In this document: piece after piece, positions 44,854 to 58,208 of the stretch
Position numbering within the stretch: the stretch's first letter is position 1
How the letters are laid out: every line of letters starts with the position of its first letter
NCBI GenBank assembly: GCA_947683625.1
Contig: CANTUR010000055.1
Location: 1,736,501 to 1,800,500 of the forward strand
Reading direction: 5' to 3'
Source of the DNA: Mallotus nudiflorus
Taxonomy: Eukaryota; Streptophyta; Magnoliopsida; Malpighiales; Euphorbiaceae
DNA: 64,000 nt
Translations under genes and position numbers: made by a program
Notes under the pieces: generated by a model
What the model saw: only the letters and a program-made list of their open reading frames with translations
Databases searched by the model: none
What the model was told of the DNA's origin: nothing

Positions 44854-46772
44854 TATTACCTCTGTCTATTTTTCTTGATTAGTATTTGATACTAATAATG
44901 GGAGGTAGTGAGTCTTATGCTACTTAATATGAGATATCAGAATAGATATGTGGATACTCATGTGATGGGTGGATCAAATAGTGACATTAGATATGTGATT
45001 GCATGGATATTCACTTATAGTCAACGATCACAATCTAGCTCATAATGGTGCATATAGTCCTTTGACCTGAGGTGACACAGTCATTTACATTTAAGTGGTT
45101 AGAGTTTGTTATCGCTTATATATTTATGTTATTCACACATGGGTATATGACATGTGATGGCTTTAGTCAGTTAAATGTAGGGATGAGTGTTTGACCAAGA
45201 TGAGATTTATTACTTGGAGTGAACCAGGATAAGATCCTATGCTATTTAAGTCTTTTCTTGATGAAAAAATTCTTAGCCAAGACAAACATAACATTATGAA
45301 AGAGTTTCAGTGCTAAAAAGAGTTTCTAGTATTTGTTGTATTTTATAAAGAGATAGAACTTAAGATGAGATACTATCATATAGCTATTAGAGTTTGACTT
45401 ATCCTAGACACTTGGCTATATTAGGATCTTTTAATGAAGGGATTTTAGTGCATGGTAATTATGACCAAAAGGTTCGTGTGAATTAACAAATATATGCATA
45501 TCTAATTGGGTAGTTGTGATATTGATGCTAGGGGTCACTCACAACTTATGAGAGCTAAATGTTAATAATTGGGATTTTCACATTTAGACTTGAAAGGTGT
45601 TTTAAATAATATCAAGTGTTGATATTATCTTCTCATTGCTAATTAGACATGAACCTAGTAAGTCATACCTAAAAGGTTTTACCATATCTCTTTATATTTA
45701 TCTAATTATTGATTAGAAATTTTAATCAATTAATTAAGATTAATGAAATTGCATTTTTGCTTAAAGCAATAATTCTAGCATATCATGAAATTTAATTTCA
45801 ATGAAAGATTTTTATTATTAATTTATACTTAATTAATATGAGATATTAATTAAGATATTAAATTAATAATGGATATATGGTGTTTCTTTTATACTTAGAT
45901 TTATGGCCTAAGTGTTATGGACCTAAACCCAAAAGAGTTTTGCACTAAAGATTAAACCAAGTAATAGACAAACTCCATTTACCTTATTTAAGTCCACTTG
46001 TTTAATAGAATGGACTTTAGGTCAAGAGTTGGCCCAATGCTTTACCCCAAATCCATTAAGTGACATATTTGATTTTATTAAATCAAATACTAATTAAGAT
46101 ATTAATTGATATGTGTAAGTCCTAGGTGATGTAGAGAATTTACAAAAGTTGTAATCTCTACATCCTCTATTTTTGGACATTAGTGACTTATTAAGTTGTT
46201 AATTAATTATGTAAATGACATATGGATCATGTCACTAATCTCTACTTTAATCTCTTGCCAAGTATATCTAAAAGTAAAAAGTAAATATTAATTGATGGTT
46301 GGCAAAGATAAAAGTGTAGAGATATAAGAAACAAAAGAAGATATAAAAACCCATAGCTTTTGTAAGGATTAAGTTAGTGTAAATATCACAAGGGTTATTA
46401 AGAGAGGACTCTGACTACTACTTGATCAAGACAAGAAGGAGATTTGTTAAAGCTTGGTGTTTCAAGCTAGAGGTCTTATAATTAGGAGACTTGAAGAGTT
46501 GATTCGAGAGTTGAATCAAAAGAGCCAACCACTTTAGTAGATTAATTATGGTCTACACTAACCTTGGGAATTAGTAAGTTTTCTTGAAACTTAGAATTCT
46601 AGGTTGTTTATTTCTTGCATTTGTGATGGTTTGTGTATTAGCTATGTGTTAAATGCAAATTGGATCCTAGGGATTGGAATTCTTAATGAGATTAAGGGTT
46701 ATGATAGATAAATTTTTGAAATTTGCCCTACTTAGCATTTGATGTCTAAGTAGCATATTTGATTCCTAACAG

Positions 46773-46784
46773 TGGTATCATAGC
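46773..46784 (+). other. Primer binding site of element A, Met tRNA type
   Basis: TGGTATCATAGC starts two bases after the LTR end; 11 of 12 bases match the initiator Met site. Confidence 0.88.
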
Positions 46785-48189
46785 TCATTTTTTCACTTAA
46801 CACATGCTATATTGGTTGATAATTGCAAGTGTTGTGGTTAAGATTGATGTTGGTTCCAAGTGTTGTGGTTAAACATATGTGAAAATGGCCTTAAGTGTGT
46901 GCTAGATCGTGGTCTTGCCAACTCGTGACAGAGGGTGGTTATGCCAACTCATCACAGGTGTGCCATCTTATGATAGAGGGTGGTCGTGCCAACTCGTCAC
47001 AGGTGTGCCATCTCGTGACAGAGGCAGCATATGCTGAGTCAATCCTAAGTCTATACAGTGGTGCCGAGTCATGTCCAAATCCCTCCTAGGGTTACTTTAG
47101 GGCTTTTAAATGCATGTTTTTGTTTGTCATATATGCTTGTAATGATCATGGTCTTTATATTACATCCTAAGTTTGTAATAATTATTCCTTTTATTATTAG
47201 TTATGTAATTAAGTGTTAATTAGATAGAACTAGGATGTAATATTCATCTTGGAATGCCAAGGAATGATTGTACATCACAAGAGTTGTGAAATGGAGCTTG
47301 AAGAGTTCAAGTGGGAGATCCATTAAGATAGAGGCAATGTAATTTATTCTAAGAGTTATAATATATCTATAAAAGACCAATGATCATTCTATTTATGTGC
47401 ATTCATAATGCATGTTCAATGTGTATATATAATATATATGTTAAAACATGCAATTTGCATATGTGATATGTGTAAATGGATGCAACAAATTATATGTATA
47501 TGTGATATGTGTATGAATGCCATGCTATGTATATATGTGATATATGCAATATAAAATGGCTAATGTGAAAAGTGAGACCTCAAGTAAAGACCCGAAAATC
47601 TTCCAAACCAAATTTAGGTCTAGGCTCTCTATTAGAGCAATAACTTGCATGGTTTTGGACTATGTGCATAAACTATGGATACATTGGGATGTATATAAGA
47701 TCTAAGAGATTCATGTAGTGTTATTGTTAAGCATGAAATGTTGTGGGTGTATAGATACATTGCATGCCAAGAATGGCAAATTTGCGTACCTGAGGTACGT
47801 AGTATTTAAGTCTATACATTTCGCTGATCCAATGGTATGGATCTAACTAATGCCAAAGGTCAAGAATGGCAATGTGTACCTGAGGCCTATAACATTAGGG
47901 TCTAGATTGATGATATATCATATGAGATGTGATGAACAAGAGTTGTTCACTTAATGAGAACAAATATTCCATGAATGGCAATGTGTACCTGAGGTATATT
48001 AGTAACTCATTAAGAACATAATCACCCACTATAAATCCATCCAATAAGGGATTTCCATTTTCTACTTTGGAAGTGTAGAATTCACCAAGTTAGTGGGAGG
48101 CCATTATGATTAAAAACCAAATCTAATGTTATTATTACAATGTCATGGGACTAATCAATCTTATTGTGCTTTTATAGAAATTTGATAGT
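46785..48189 (+). other. Long repeat-containing leader of element A
   Basis: There is no protein up to the gag ATG. At about 46905-47030 a unit built on gtgccaactcgtcacag and gtgccatctcgtgacagag is repeated in tandem, which also explains the small open frame there. At 47765, 47868 and 47975 a second motif (gaatggcaa..tgcgtacctgagg-like) recurs three times. Confidence 0.65.
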
Positions 48190-49344
48190 ATGAGATCCTC
48201 AAAAGCATTAAGCATCATTCTCGATAATAATAGACTCGGTAGGCCTAATATTGTTGATTGGCTTCGTAATCTAAAAGTTGTATTGGCCTCTGAATGCATA
48301 TTATATGTTTTGGAACAAATTCCTCTCGGACTCCTTCCACCTAATGCCTCCTAAGAGGAACATGACACTCTTGCAAAATGGAAAGATGATGACATGCAAT
48401 CACGTTGCATTATATAGGCTTCTATGAGCAATGAAATTCATAGGCAACATGAGAAGCACACTAATGCAAAGGAAATCCTACATCACTTGCAAGAGTTGTT
48501 TGGTGAATAAAGTAGGACCGCTAAATATGAGATTTCTAAGCAGCTTTTCCATGCTAAAATAAAGGAAGGTGATGATGTTAGAGCATATATGAATTCTATG
48601 ATTCATTCCATTAAGGAACTTTAGAGTCTAGATTTTACGATAGATGCTCAACTTCAAATAGTTTTTATCTTACAATCCCTTCTGGACTCATTTGGGCAAT
48701 TTATTACAAATTTCCACATGAATAAAATTGAATGCACTCTTGTAGAATTGCTAAACATGCTTGTGATGGCCTAAAGGGCTATTCATAATGAAAAGAGGAT
48801 GGATGTAGCTTTAGTTGCCTCTTTTAGCAAGACTAAGAAGAGTAAGGGCAATAAAAGCAATAAAGCTAAAGGAAAAGTTCCTAAAGCTTCAGGAGGTGTA
48901 AGAAAGAATAAAGGCAAATAGAAGATTGAGAACAACAATAAGGGAAAGTGTATCTTTTATGATGGAGAAGGACATTGAAAAAGAAATTGTCCAAAGTTCC
49001 TTAAGTCTCTTCAGACTAAAGGAAAGGATAAGATTGGAGAAGGTGAGAGTTTCTCTAATTTATTTATTTTTAAATGTTCTAAGAGCTCATCTATGGCATG
49101 GGTGTTGGATAGCTGTGCTAATTCTCACATATGTTCTTGCTTGCAGGATCTAGCAAGTGAAAGAGTGTTGAAGTCAAATGAGGTGACTTTAAATCTTAGA
49201 GAGGGAGCAAGTGTTGCTGGTAAAGCTATGGGAACCACCTCTATTGACTTGAATGATCATGTTTTTTTATTGAACAATGTTTTATATGTACCTAGTACTA
49301 ATAAGAATATCATCTCTATTTCTAGTATGAAAGTTTTTATTTGA
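48190..49344 (+). pseudogene. Gag and protease of copia element A
   Basis: The frame opens at ATG 48190 (MRSSKALSIILDNNRLGRPN) and contains copia-type Gag motifs (DWLRNLKVVLASE, KQLFHAKIKEGDDVRAYMN). A zinc knuckle remnant (CIFYDGEGH.KRNC) is damaged. The protease site reads LDSCANSHIC where DSGA is usual. At least six in-frame stops are present before the stop at 49342. Confidence 0.82.
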
Positions 49345-50068
49345 AAGAGATGAATATACTATCTATTTTGATAATGAGATAGTTGGCATGGGTTATGTAT
49401 TACATGGTCTTTATTATGTTGATAATAAATCCAATAACAATTATCATCCAACCAATTTGAATGTTGTGAACACAATGCTAATTGATAATGCCTTTAATTC
49501 AAAATATTAATCACATTGTGGATGATAGAATCACAAAGTTGGAAAGGATGGGAATCTTAAGTAATCTTGAATCCGCATCCATTCTAAATTATGGGGCTTG
49601 TATCCAAGGCAAGATGACATGGTCACCATCTGTTAGACAAATGGAAAGAGCTAGAGAAATTTTAGAAATCATACAAAGTGACGTATGTGGTCCATTCAAC
49701 CAAATGGCAAAAGGCAGGTTCTATTACTTCATTACCTTTATAGATGATCTATTAAGGTTTGGAAATTTATATTTGATGAAACATAACAATGAATCCTTTG
49801 AAAATTTCAAGAAATTCAAGGTTTATGTAGAAAACCAAATGGGGAAAAGTATTAAAATCCTTCAATCGGATCAAGGAGGTGAATAGTTAAGTACCTAATT
49901 CATGGAGTTCCTTAAGGAACATGGCATTATATCACAATTGAATCCACTTGGAACACCTTAACTCAATGGTGTGTTCGAAAGGAGAAATCAAACTTTATGG
50001 GATATAGTTCGATTAATGATGAGTTACATATATTTGCCTACTTTCTTTTGGGGTTTTGCATTACAAAT
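49345..50068 (+). pseudogene. Integrase, first part, of copia element A
   Basis: It starts in shifted frames with GYVLHGLYYVDN. The block 49482-49886 holds the end of the zinc finger (CIQGKMTWSP), the first catalytic Asp (IIQSDVCGPF) and the second (ILQSDQGGE). After a stop, the Glu region reads LNGVFERRNQTL. Sequence is cut at 50068 by element B and resumes at 59535 (AYILNC-like text). Confidence 0.82.
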
Positions 50069-51392
50069 TGTTAACTATTTGCATGATCAAACTCCTAATT
50101 TTGGACTTTGAAAAACAATTTTGATACCAATGATTTGAACTAAGTGTATAGGGAATTATAGACCAAACATATACATTTTTGGTATATAGTGGTATTTTGG
50201 GCTAATTCAACCTCTAAGATTTAAGGAGCCTTTTTAATATCCTTAGAGCTCTATAATGAGAAAATTATCTTCTTCACTTTTAAAGTATACATCTTAAGCT
50301 TTTTGAATTGATCTTACTTTTCAAAATCAGAGCTCATTTGTGTATGCAAATCCTGAGTCAAATTCAGCATATGTAGCTTTTATTTTAGGTTGCACAACTT
50401 TTAGTATATCAGTAATATCTTGAGCTACAAATGTTCAATTAAGGTGATTCAAAGTACTATGGAAAGATAAGACAATTATCTAAAAATTTGATAAAGAAAA
50501 TTTAAGTGATTAAATTATCTTCAATCCTGTTAATGAGCATCTCATGAGCCAGTCATGAGTTGTCCCCTTTTAGTGTTCATTTTGAGCAAAGGGACAGTGC
50601 CGCTCATGAGAAAGAGTCATGAGCACTATTCACTTATGAGAAGCTCATAAGGGCAGTTTTGACAACTCTAAATGGAAATATTTGAATGCAATAACTATTA
50701 TTTATTCTCCTCACGAGCCAAAGCTTGCTCCTCATGAGCATTATTGACCCGCGAGCAATGTTCGGACAAAATTAAGTCCAGGATGATTAAAAAATCAATT
50801 AAAGTCATTGGAGACTTTTTAAATACATCTAATAGCCATATTTTTTATTGTTTGTCTATATAAACACTCCTTAGAGTTCAATTAAAAGGTGAAGAAACTT
50901 ATTTATCATTCATTCTCTCTTCGGCATTCAATTGAGCTCTCAAATTCACTTAAACAATTCTTTATTTGTATAACTCTAGTGAGAGTTGATTATGTATTAG
51001 AAATAGAAATTATCTTCATTTTAAATCTTAGGATAGATTAGAAGGTAAGTGAGATTTATTTTTAAAAGGAATTGGTTTAAGTGTTGTCCATTGAAACACT
51101 TTGGATTTGGTTTTTGAGTGAGCCTTGAAATCTCAAGTTGTAAGGTTGTATGAGTGAGCCATAAAAGTCTTGTGTAATCTTAATCTTATGAATAATATTA
51201 TGGGTGATTGAAAATCCTAACTTAAGGCTAAGTTATGTGGAGACATAGGATTGTTGTTGAATTCGAACTCCTTAAAACTTTGTGTCCTCCATTCTTTCTT
51301 CTCAACTTCCATTCAATTCTTGCAAAGAATTCTTTTAATTTCTCATTTTTATTCAATAATCTTATTCACCCCCCCCTCCAGGACTATTTTTA
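50069..51392 (+). repeat. 5' LTR of element B
   Basis: It starts TGTTAACTATTTGCATG and ends ...GGACTATTTTTA (TA where CA is expected). Near its end is the attcacccccccct stretch typical of SIRE-group LTRs. A dense array of TCATGAG motifs lies at about 50530-50760. Confidence 0.88.
50533..50765 (+). repeat. TCATGAG motif cluster in the LTR of element B
   Basis: Five copies of TCATGAG occur within 235 bp, three of them in the full palindrome CTCATGAG. There is also an 8-bp stem with a 3-nt loop (cttatgag 50633-50640 with ctcataag 50644-50651). The cluster is kept, with changes, in the 3' LTR at about 58675-58905. It could be a repeated regulatory site. Confidence 0.75.
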
Positions 51393-51394
51393 AT

Positions 51395-51406
51395 TAGTCT
51401 CAAAGC
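51395..51406 (+). other. Decayed primer binding site of element B
   Basis: TAGTCTCAAAGC matches the Met site TGGTATCAGAGC at 9 of 12 positions and is correctly placed just after the LTR. Confidence 0.6.
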
Positions 51407-51446
51407 TTGAATTCTAGGAGCTTCATTGCTAGAATACAATATCATA

Positions 51447-52900
51447 GTGAGTGAACCACAAAATATTTTTCCACTTAGACCATTCTTTGATGGTAGTGAC
51501 TATCCTCATTGGAATTTTAAAATGGAGTTATATCTTGATTATGATTCCATAAAACTTTAGGACATTGTCCTTAGAGGTTAGGAACCACCTATAACTATTG
51601 TTGATAATGTAGCAACTACCTTTTTAAGAAACCAATGAAGCATTGATCAAAAGGAAGAAAATCATAAAAATAAAAAAGCTATGATTACTCTAATCTCCTC
51701 TATGATAAGAGAAGAAGGAGGCAAGTTATAACATTGTATGTCAGCCAAGGAAATGTGGGAGACCTTCGAAAATCGCTATGAGGGAAACATACAAGTGAGA
51801 AGCAACAAGGTTCAACTTCACATGTATGACAATGAACTCTTTAAGATGAAGCCTTAAGATTCAATCATGAAGATGACTGACCAGCTCAATGCTCTTCTTA
51901 CAACCCTCAAAAAACTTGGTAAACATTTCTCCAAGGAAGAAGTAAATAATAAGATTTTAAGAATCCTACCTAAGAAGGATTGAGAATCTAGAGTTACTTC
52001 AATTAAGGAAGCTCATGACCTCTCCACTCTATCAACTGATGTGGTCATTTGTAAGCTCTTAACACATGAGCTCACTATCAAGCAAAAAGGTAAATAATAA
52101 GAAGAGAAAGAAGAAAAGAAAAAGGGCATGTTTGTAAAAGCTCTTTAAGAAGATAGTGAAGAGGAAAGCATCAAAGATTCTAGTGATGAAGATAGTGACA
52201 TTCCATGCTCACTAGGAACTTCAAGAAGTTTTTGAGACAGAAAAACTTCTCAAGAACAATGGACTTCAACAAGAAATTTCAAAGGAGATGGGAAGAAGAA
52301 AACCAAGAAGGTTACTCGCTATAAATGCAAGAAACTGGAACATATTAGAAGTGAGTGTCCCAAACTTAAATTTAAGAATAAGCAAGCAAAAGATAAGAAA
52401 AAATCATTCAAAGCTACTTAGGATGATCCCTTCGAATTCAAAATGGAAGAAGAACAATAAGAAGTGGCCAATCTTTGCTTCATGGCCCTTGAAAACGAAA
52501 ATGAGGTAAAATCTACTTTTTATTCTTCCTTTGATGATTAGGATAATTATTATGATGATGACGAGAGCTTTATTGTGAGTAAATTACTTGTTAAATGCAA
52601 AATTTTATACTCTAAGAAGAAACATTATAAGCACGAGTTAGGTAGCTTAAATAAAGAATTAGAAAATTTAAAAATTAATTTTGCTAAACTTGTTGAATCA
52701 AACAAAAAACTTATTTGTGATGCAAAATCTTCTAATTCTTTGAAAGATTAACTTAAGAAAGCAAATGATGAAAATCATAAGCTTTTTAAGGAGGTCTTAG
52801 AATTAAAAAATTCCATTGCTAAATTTAAAAGGGGAAAAGGAACTTTATATAGTCTTTTTAACTCTTAAAAATTTCATGAAGATACCTATAGAATGGGATA
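51447..52900 (+). pseudogene. Gag of element B
   Basis: It contains FFDGSDYPHWNFKMELYL near the start (UBN2/copia Gag N-terminus), then KEMWETFENRYEG and HELTIKQKGK. The zinc knuckle (YKCKKLEHIRSEC, near 52320) has lost its first Cys. The tail includes EVANLCFMALENE and a Lys/Leu-rich coiled-coil stretch (about 52600-52850). More than five stops interrupt it. Confidence 0.82.
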
Positions 52901-53475
52901 TAAGAATGGAATGTCTTCATTATTTTCATCACGTATTAATTCATAAAAGCTTCATATAATTCCGCTCCTTCAACCACCAAATAAAATAAGACTCAAGCTT
53001 TCAAAGCTAACAGATCTCATATGTTAAATAGTAAGGGAAAGTATTATAAAATTCACCCTTTATTAACATAAAGAGGTAAGGCTCAAACTAGAGCACCACA
53101 ACCCAAGCATGCTTATATGTACATTAGACATAATTATAATAGGCATGCTACACAACACAATGCACATAAATATGTTGCACAAACTTATTGAAATACACAT
53201 CACTATTGTCAATGCATGTCTCACTCAATGACATAAAAAAATAGGAGATACACATAATTCTAAAGACATGTTGCATATACTAGTAAAGCACATCATCCTA
53301 GAATAAATAAATTTGGAAATATTGTATATTCATATTGCATGATTAAAGGACATACTAATAATGTATGCTTCTATAGAAGATTACACATGAATTTGCTTCC
53401 TACGGATTATCTTGAAACTAACCAACCTAGACCAAGAAAGGTTTGAGTTCAAAAGAACACTTAAATTGCTTTATA

Positions 53476-54580
53476 TAGCTGTGCTTGAAATTCACAAGAA
53501 CAAAAAGCAAGTGGTATCTCGATAGTGGATGTTCAAGGCACATGATAGGAGATAAAGAGTAATTCAACAAACTTGATGCTAAGGATGGAGGACACATTAC
53601 TTTTGTAGACAATGCAAAAGGAAAAATTATTGGCATTAGAGAAATAGGTAATCCTCAATCCTTATCTATACATCATGTGTTGTTTGTTTATGCTCTTAAA
53701 CATAATTTGCTTAGCATAAGTCAATTATGTGACATAAGAAATAAAGTAACTCTATATCCTAAAAATTACTTTGTTAGTAGTCTTAATGAAAACAAAGTTA
53801 TTTTTAGTGGTGAAAAAGTAGATAATTCTTATGTCATTGATTTGAATAAAATTAATATCAAAGACATAAAATTCTTAGTGTCTATGTCCCATGACATATA
53901 GACATGGCATAAAGGTTAGGACATGTAAATTTTGAGCTTTTGAATGATCTTTGAAAACATGAACTTGTGATTGGTTTACCTAAGCTTGAATTCACTAAGG
54001 ATAAACCTTGTGATGCTTGCCAAAAGGGAAAACAATCCAAGTCTTCATTAAAAATGTAGTGTCCACCTCTAGGCCACTTGAACTTATACATATGGATTTA
54101 TTTTGACCGGCTAGAGTTGCTAGTCTCAATGGAATGCACTATACATATGTATTGGTTGATAACTACTATAGATTTACTTAGGTGTGCTTTCTTGCTTATA
54201 AGAATGATGCATTTAAAGCTTTTAAAAATTTTTCAAAAAGAGTTAAAAAAGAAAAAGTATTTTGTATTTCATCTATTAAAAGTGATCATGGAACCGAATT
54301 TGAAAATGAATTTTTCAAAACCTTTTGTAATGAAAATAGTATTTCACATACGTTTTTATCTCCTATAACTCCTCAACAAAATGGGATAGTTGAAAGAAAA
54401 AATAGAACTCTTATGGAAGTGGTTAGAATAATACTTCATGAGTATAATTTGCCTTTATACTTTTGGTTGGAAGTCGTTAACATATCTTATCATATTTCAA
54501 ACCAAGTTTTCAAAAGACCAATTTTAAATAAGACATATTATGAGCTATGGAACAAAGAAAATCCAAAATCTCATATTTAA
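53476..54580 (+). pseudogene. Protease and integrase of element B
   Basis: The protease motif YLDSGCSRHMIG (about 53525) keeps the catalytic Asp-Ser-Gly. The open block 53677-53901 follows (HNLLSISQLCD, typical of copia). A GAG-pre-integrase finger remnant (CDACQKGKQSKSS, near 54010) and the integrase core follow, with KSDHGTEFENEF (second Asp) and NGIVERKNRTLMEV (Glu) in 54182-54580. Frameshifts lie near 53900 and 54170. Confidence 0.85.
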
Positions 54581-56560
54581 GAGTATTTGGATGCAAGTGC
54601 TTTATATTGAACACCAAGACAATCTCAGGAAATTTGATTCCAAAGCCGATGAAAGAATTTTTCTAGGCTATTCTATTTCTAGTAAAGCATATAGGGTCTT
54701 TAATAAGAAAATTCTAGTAGTTGAAGAGTTAATGCATGTTGTATTTGATGAATCAAACTTACTTAATCCTAGAAAGGATGTTTGTAGTGTTGATGATCTT
54801 GTAGGTGACAATGAGATTATGGATACACAAAAAGAAGTTAGTAAGCCTTTGGAACTTGAATGTCTAAGTAAGGAGGAAAATGAGGATACATTTTAACCTA
54901 CCTTGAAGGATGAACTTCCAAAGGATTGGAAATTCAAGAAAGCACATCCTCAAGACCTCATTATAGGTGATACTATAAAAGGGGTAACTACTAGATCTAA
55001 ACTTAAGTCTATTATTAATTTAGCTTTCATTTCAATAAATTGAGCCTAAAAATGTTGATGATGCTTTAAGTGATGAATTTTAGGTCCTTGCTATACAAGA
55101 AGAGTTAAATCAATTTAAAAGAAACAATGTTTGGGCCTTGGTTCCTAGACCTAAACATCATCCTATTATTAGCACCAAATGACTGTTTAGAAATAAGATG
55201 AATGAACAAGGTGTCATAACCAAGAACAAAGCTAGACTAGTAGCTAAAGGCTATAATCAAGAGGAAGACATTGATTATGATGAAACCTTTGCCCTTGTTG
55301 CAAGGTTAGAAGCTATTAGGATGATTCTTGCATTTACATCATACATGGATTTTAAAATTTATCAAATGGATATTAAAAGTGTATTTTTATATGGTTTTAT
55401 TGAAGAGGAGGTATATGTTGAGCAACGTCCAGGTTTTGAAAATTTTGATTCTCCAAATCATGTGTTTAAACATTCAAAAGCATTATATGGATTGAAACAA
55501 GCTCTAAGAGCTTGGTATGAAATTTTGAGTAACTTTTTACTAGAGAAAAGTTGACATAACTCTTTTTATAAAGAAATCCAAACATGATTTATTAATTGTG
55601 CAATTTTATATTGATGATGTCATTTTTAGTGCTATTAACCATTGCTTGTGTGAGGAATTCTCTAAGTTAATGTAAGGAGAATTTGAGATAAGTATGATAG
55701 GAGAACTCAAATTCTTTCTTAGACTTCAAATCAAGTAATGCAAAGATGAGATTTTCATCAATCAAACTAAAAATGCAAGGGACATTCTCAAGAAGTTTAG
55801 AATGGACGGAGCTAAGACAAGCAAAACTCCAAGGAGCACTACAACCAAACTCAATAAGGATGAGAATGGCAAACTAGTTGATGAAAAGAAATTTAGAGGT
55901 ATGATCAGATCCCTTCTTTATTTAACTACTAGTAGACCAGATATTATGTTTGCTACTTGTTTGTATGCTAGATTTCAATCTAGTCCTAGGGAATCTCATT
56001 TGAATGCTATCAAAAGAATTTTCAAATATCTTTTTGGTACAATGCATTTAGGACTTTGATATCCTAGGAGTTATTCCTTTGACTTGATTAGTTATTCAGA
56101 TGCAGATTTTGTCGGTAGTTTATTAGATAGAAAAAGAACTTCTAGAACTTATCAAATTTTAGGTAATTTTTTAGTTTCTTGGTTTAGTAAGAAACAATTT
56201 TCGGTTTCCTTACCCACTGCTGACACAGAATATGTAGCAGTTAGTTATTATTGCTCATAAGTTCTTTAGCAAAAATAATAACTATTGGACTATGACATTG
56301 ATATTAATCACATTCTAATTAAGTGTGATAATACAAGTGCTATAAACCTTAGTAAGAATCCTATTAAAAATTCTAGAATTAAGCATATTATTATTAGACA
56401 TCATTTATTGCGTGATCATGTTCAAATTAGTGATATCTCACTTGAATTTATTGATACAAATAATCAACTTGCATATATCTTCACCAAACCTCTCAATGAA
56501 GAGAGATTAAATTTCAATAAGCATGAACTTGGCACGATTGATAGTTCTAGTTTATCTTGA
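54581..56560 (+). pseudogene. Reverse transcriptase and RNase H of element B
   Basis: A Ser/Glu-rich connector (54581-54896) is followed by RVT_2-type reverse transcriptase from about 55080: KARLVAKGYNQEEDIDYDETF, IYQMDIKSVFLYG, LYGLKQALRAWYE, and FYIDDVIF as the catalytic motif (near 55610). RNase H follows (SDADFVGSLLDRKRTS, DTEYVAVS, IKHIIIRHHLLRD) and ends at 56558. Stops occur at about 55552, 56057 and elsewhere. Confidence 0.87.
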
Positions 56561-58208
56561 TTTTATACTAATTGATGGTTAGACTGTTTTCATATGAAAT
56601 CATGTTGTGCTTATTGAAAACATGAACTTAGCATATTTTATTTTATTTATTTTTCATAAGTTTCTGTTTGGTTTATTTTCAGTGTACGTTTCGTATCTAA
56701 GTTTTAAGCTATTAGTTTATTTTATGATTATTTTTTATCAATTTCTATTCAGTTTATTTTCTGGATATAAGTCATGAGCTATTAGTTTGATTTATGATTA
56801 TTTTATGTTTGTTTTAGTTCAGTTTATCTTTTAGATATAAGCAATAAGCTTTTAGTTTTATGTCTTATCTATAATTGATATTATAATATCATTGTAACTC
56901 TATCCTTTTTTTATGCAAAAGGGAGAAATGTTTGAATTTTTTTAATTTATTATTTATTGCATTTATGCATGATTTTTAATTGTGTTTATACATGAAAAAT
57001 TCATGTTTAATTTATTCATGTATAAATTCTTCTTAGGAATTATTTTGATCTTTGATAACACATGAATATTTTTAAGATTTGGTCTATCTTTGCTTTTGAC
57101 AAAGGGGAAGAACTAATTAAGTTTGCATGTGTATTTAGTTAATTTTTTTAAGGGAGAAAATTCTTTTTACCAAGATATGTTTACATAATTGACATTACTA
57201 CATGAGAGTGTGTCCTTGATATTAATTTTTTTCTCTTTAAATCTTATTCTTTTTTTTTTTTGGAGAGAAAATTGTTTAAATTTTTTTTCCCATAATTTGT
57301 TTATGCATACATAGTAACAATTTAAGTGTGGCTAGTTTGTGTCCTTGCAAGAAAAAGCCTTATTTTGCTTACTTTGTTTATGTATGACATGAATTTTATA
57401 AATATTTTGAGTATATTTGCTTTCATTGTTTTGGTTCTTGATCTTTTATTCCCTCTAAAAATTTTTTTGATCTCTTTAGAATCATTTCCCTTTATATCTC
57501 TCTCTTTTCTTTTTGTCTTTGACAAAGGGGGAGAAGATATGTGAAAAAGAAGCTATGTGTTTGTATATGCTAAATGCCACATGATTATTAACTAGCTAAG
57601 CTCTAAATGATCATGTGCTAGTAAGTGTTATATGTACTATTTTGTGATGCATTCTAGTAGAATTACATGCATATATGTTTGAAATTATTTCCTTCAAGTT
57701 TCCTAAATAATTTAATTTTAATAATCATGTTATCATGTTTTTAACACATTTATTATGTTAGGCCATGTTATTGATAATATGATTATGTTGTCTTAATTTT
57801 TGACAAGAAGGGGAATAAAATAAATTTATTTTTCTTATCATATTTATAAAAGGGGAGTAATAAAGAAATATATAAGAAAATTTTGTTAAAAGGAGATAAA
57901 TATTTTTTACTGCAATTGGTATCTTTTAAAAAATTATAGCCTTTGTGATTATTTAATATTTTTAAGAAACATTTGTTATCCCTTATATATGCGTTAATAA
58001 TTCAGTTACTTCTATGCTGTGATAAATGATGTAAAATTTATGCATATATTAAGGGGGAAGTAAAATTGTTCATATAATGCATCAATTTAATTTGAGAGGG
58101 GGAGCTATTCAACACAATACATATTCATTCATATCATTTATTTTTGATACTCACACACATTATTTATTATCTTTTTGAATTGGTTGTCAAACCCAAAAAG
58201 GGGGAGAT
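56561..58208 (+). other. Long 3' non-coding region of element B with repeated polypurine tracts
   Basis: No env-like ORF is seen. G/A-rich runs recur near 56916, 57100, 57150, 57521, 57803, 57845, 58050, 58094 and 58193. The motif tttgacaaa(g)gggga occurs three times (57097, 57518, 57800). The last run (caaaaagggggagat, 58193-58208) is the true polypurine tract beside the LTR. Confidence 0.8.

Larger units (their letters stand above)
42147..46771 (+). repeat. 5' LTR of copia element A, with two insertions
   Basis: The LTR proper is 42147-42164, 44184-44396 and 44849-46771. Bases from 44184 (atgccctagtgcc) match 63649 onward (atgtgccctagtgcc). The first 18 bp are separated from the rest by the solo family-G LTR. 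Confidence 0.85.

Noticed and set aside
46895..47089. 64-aa ORF in the leader of element A
   Set aside because: It is made by the tandem repeat of the leader.
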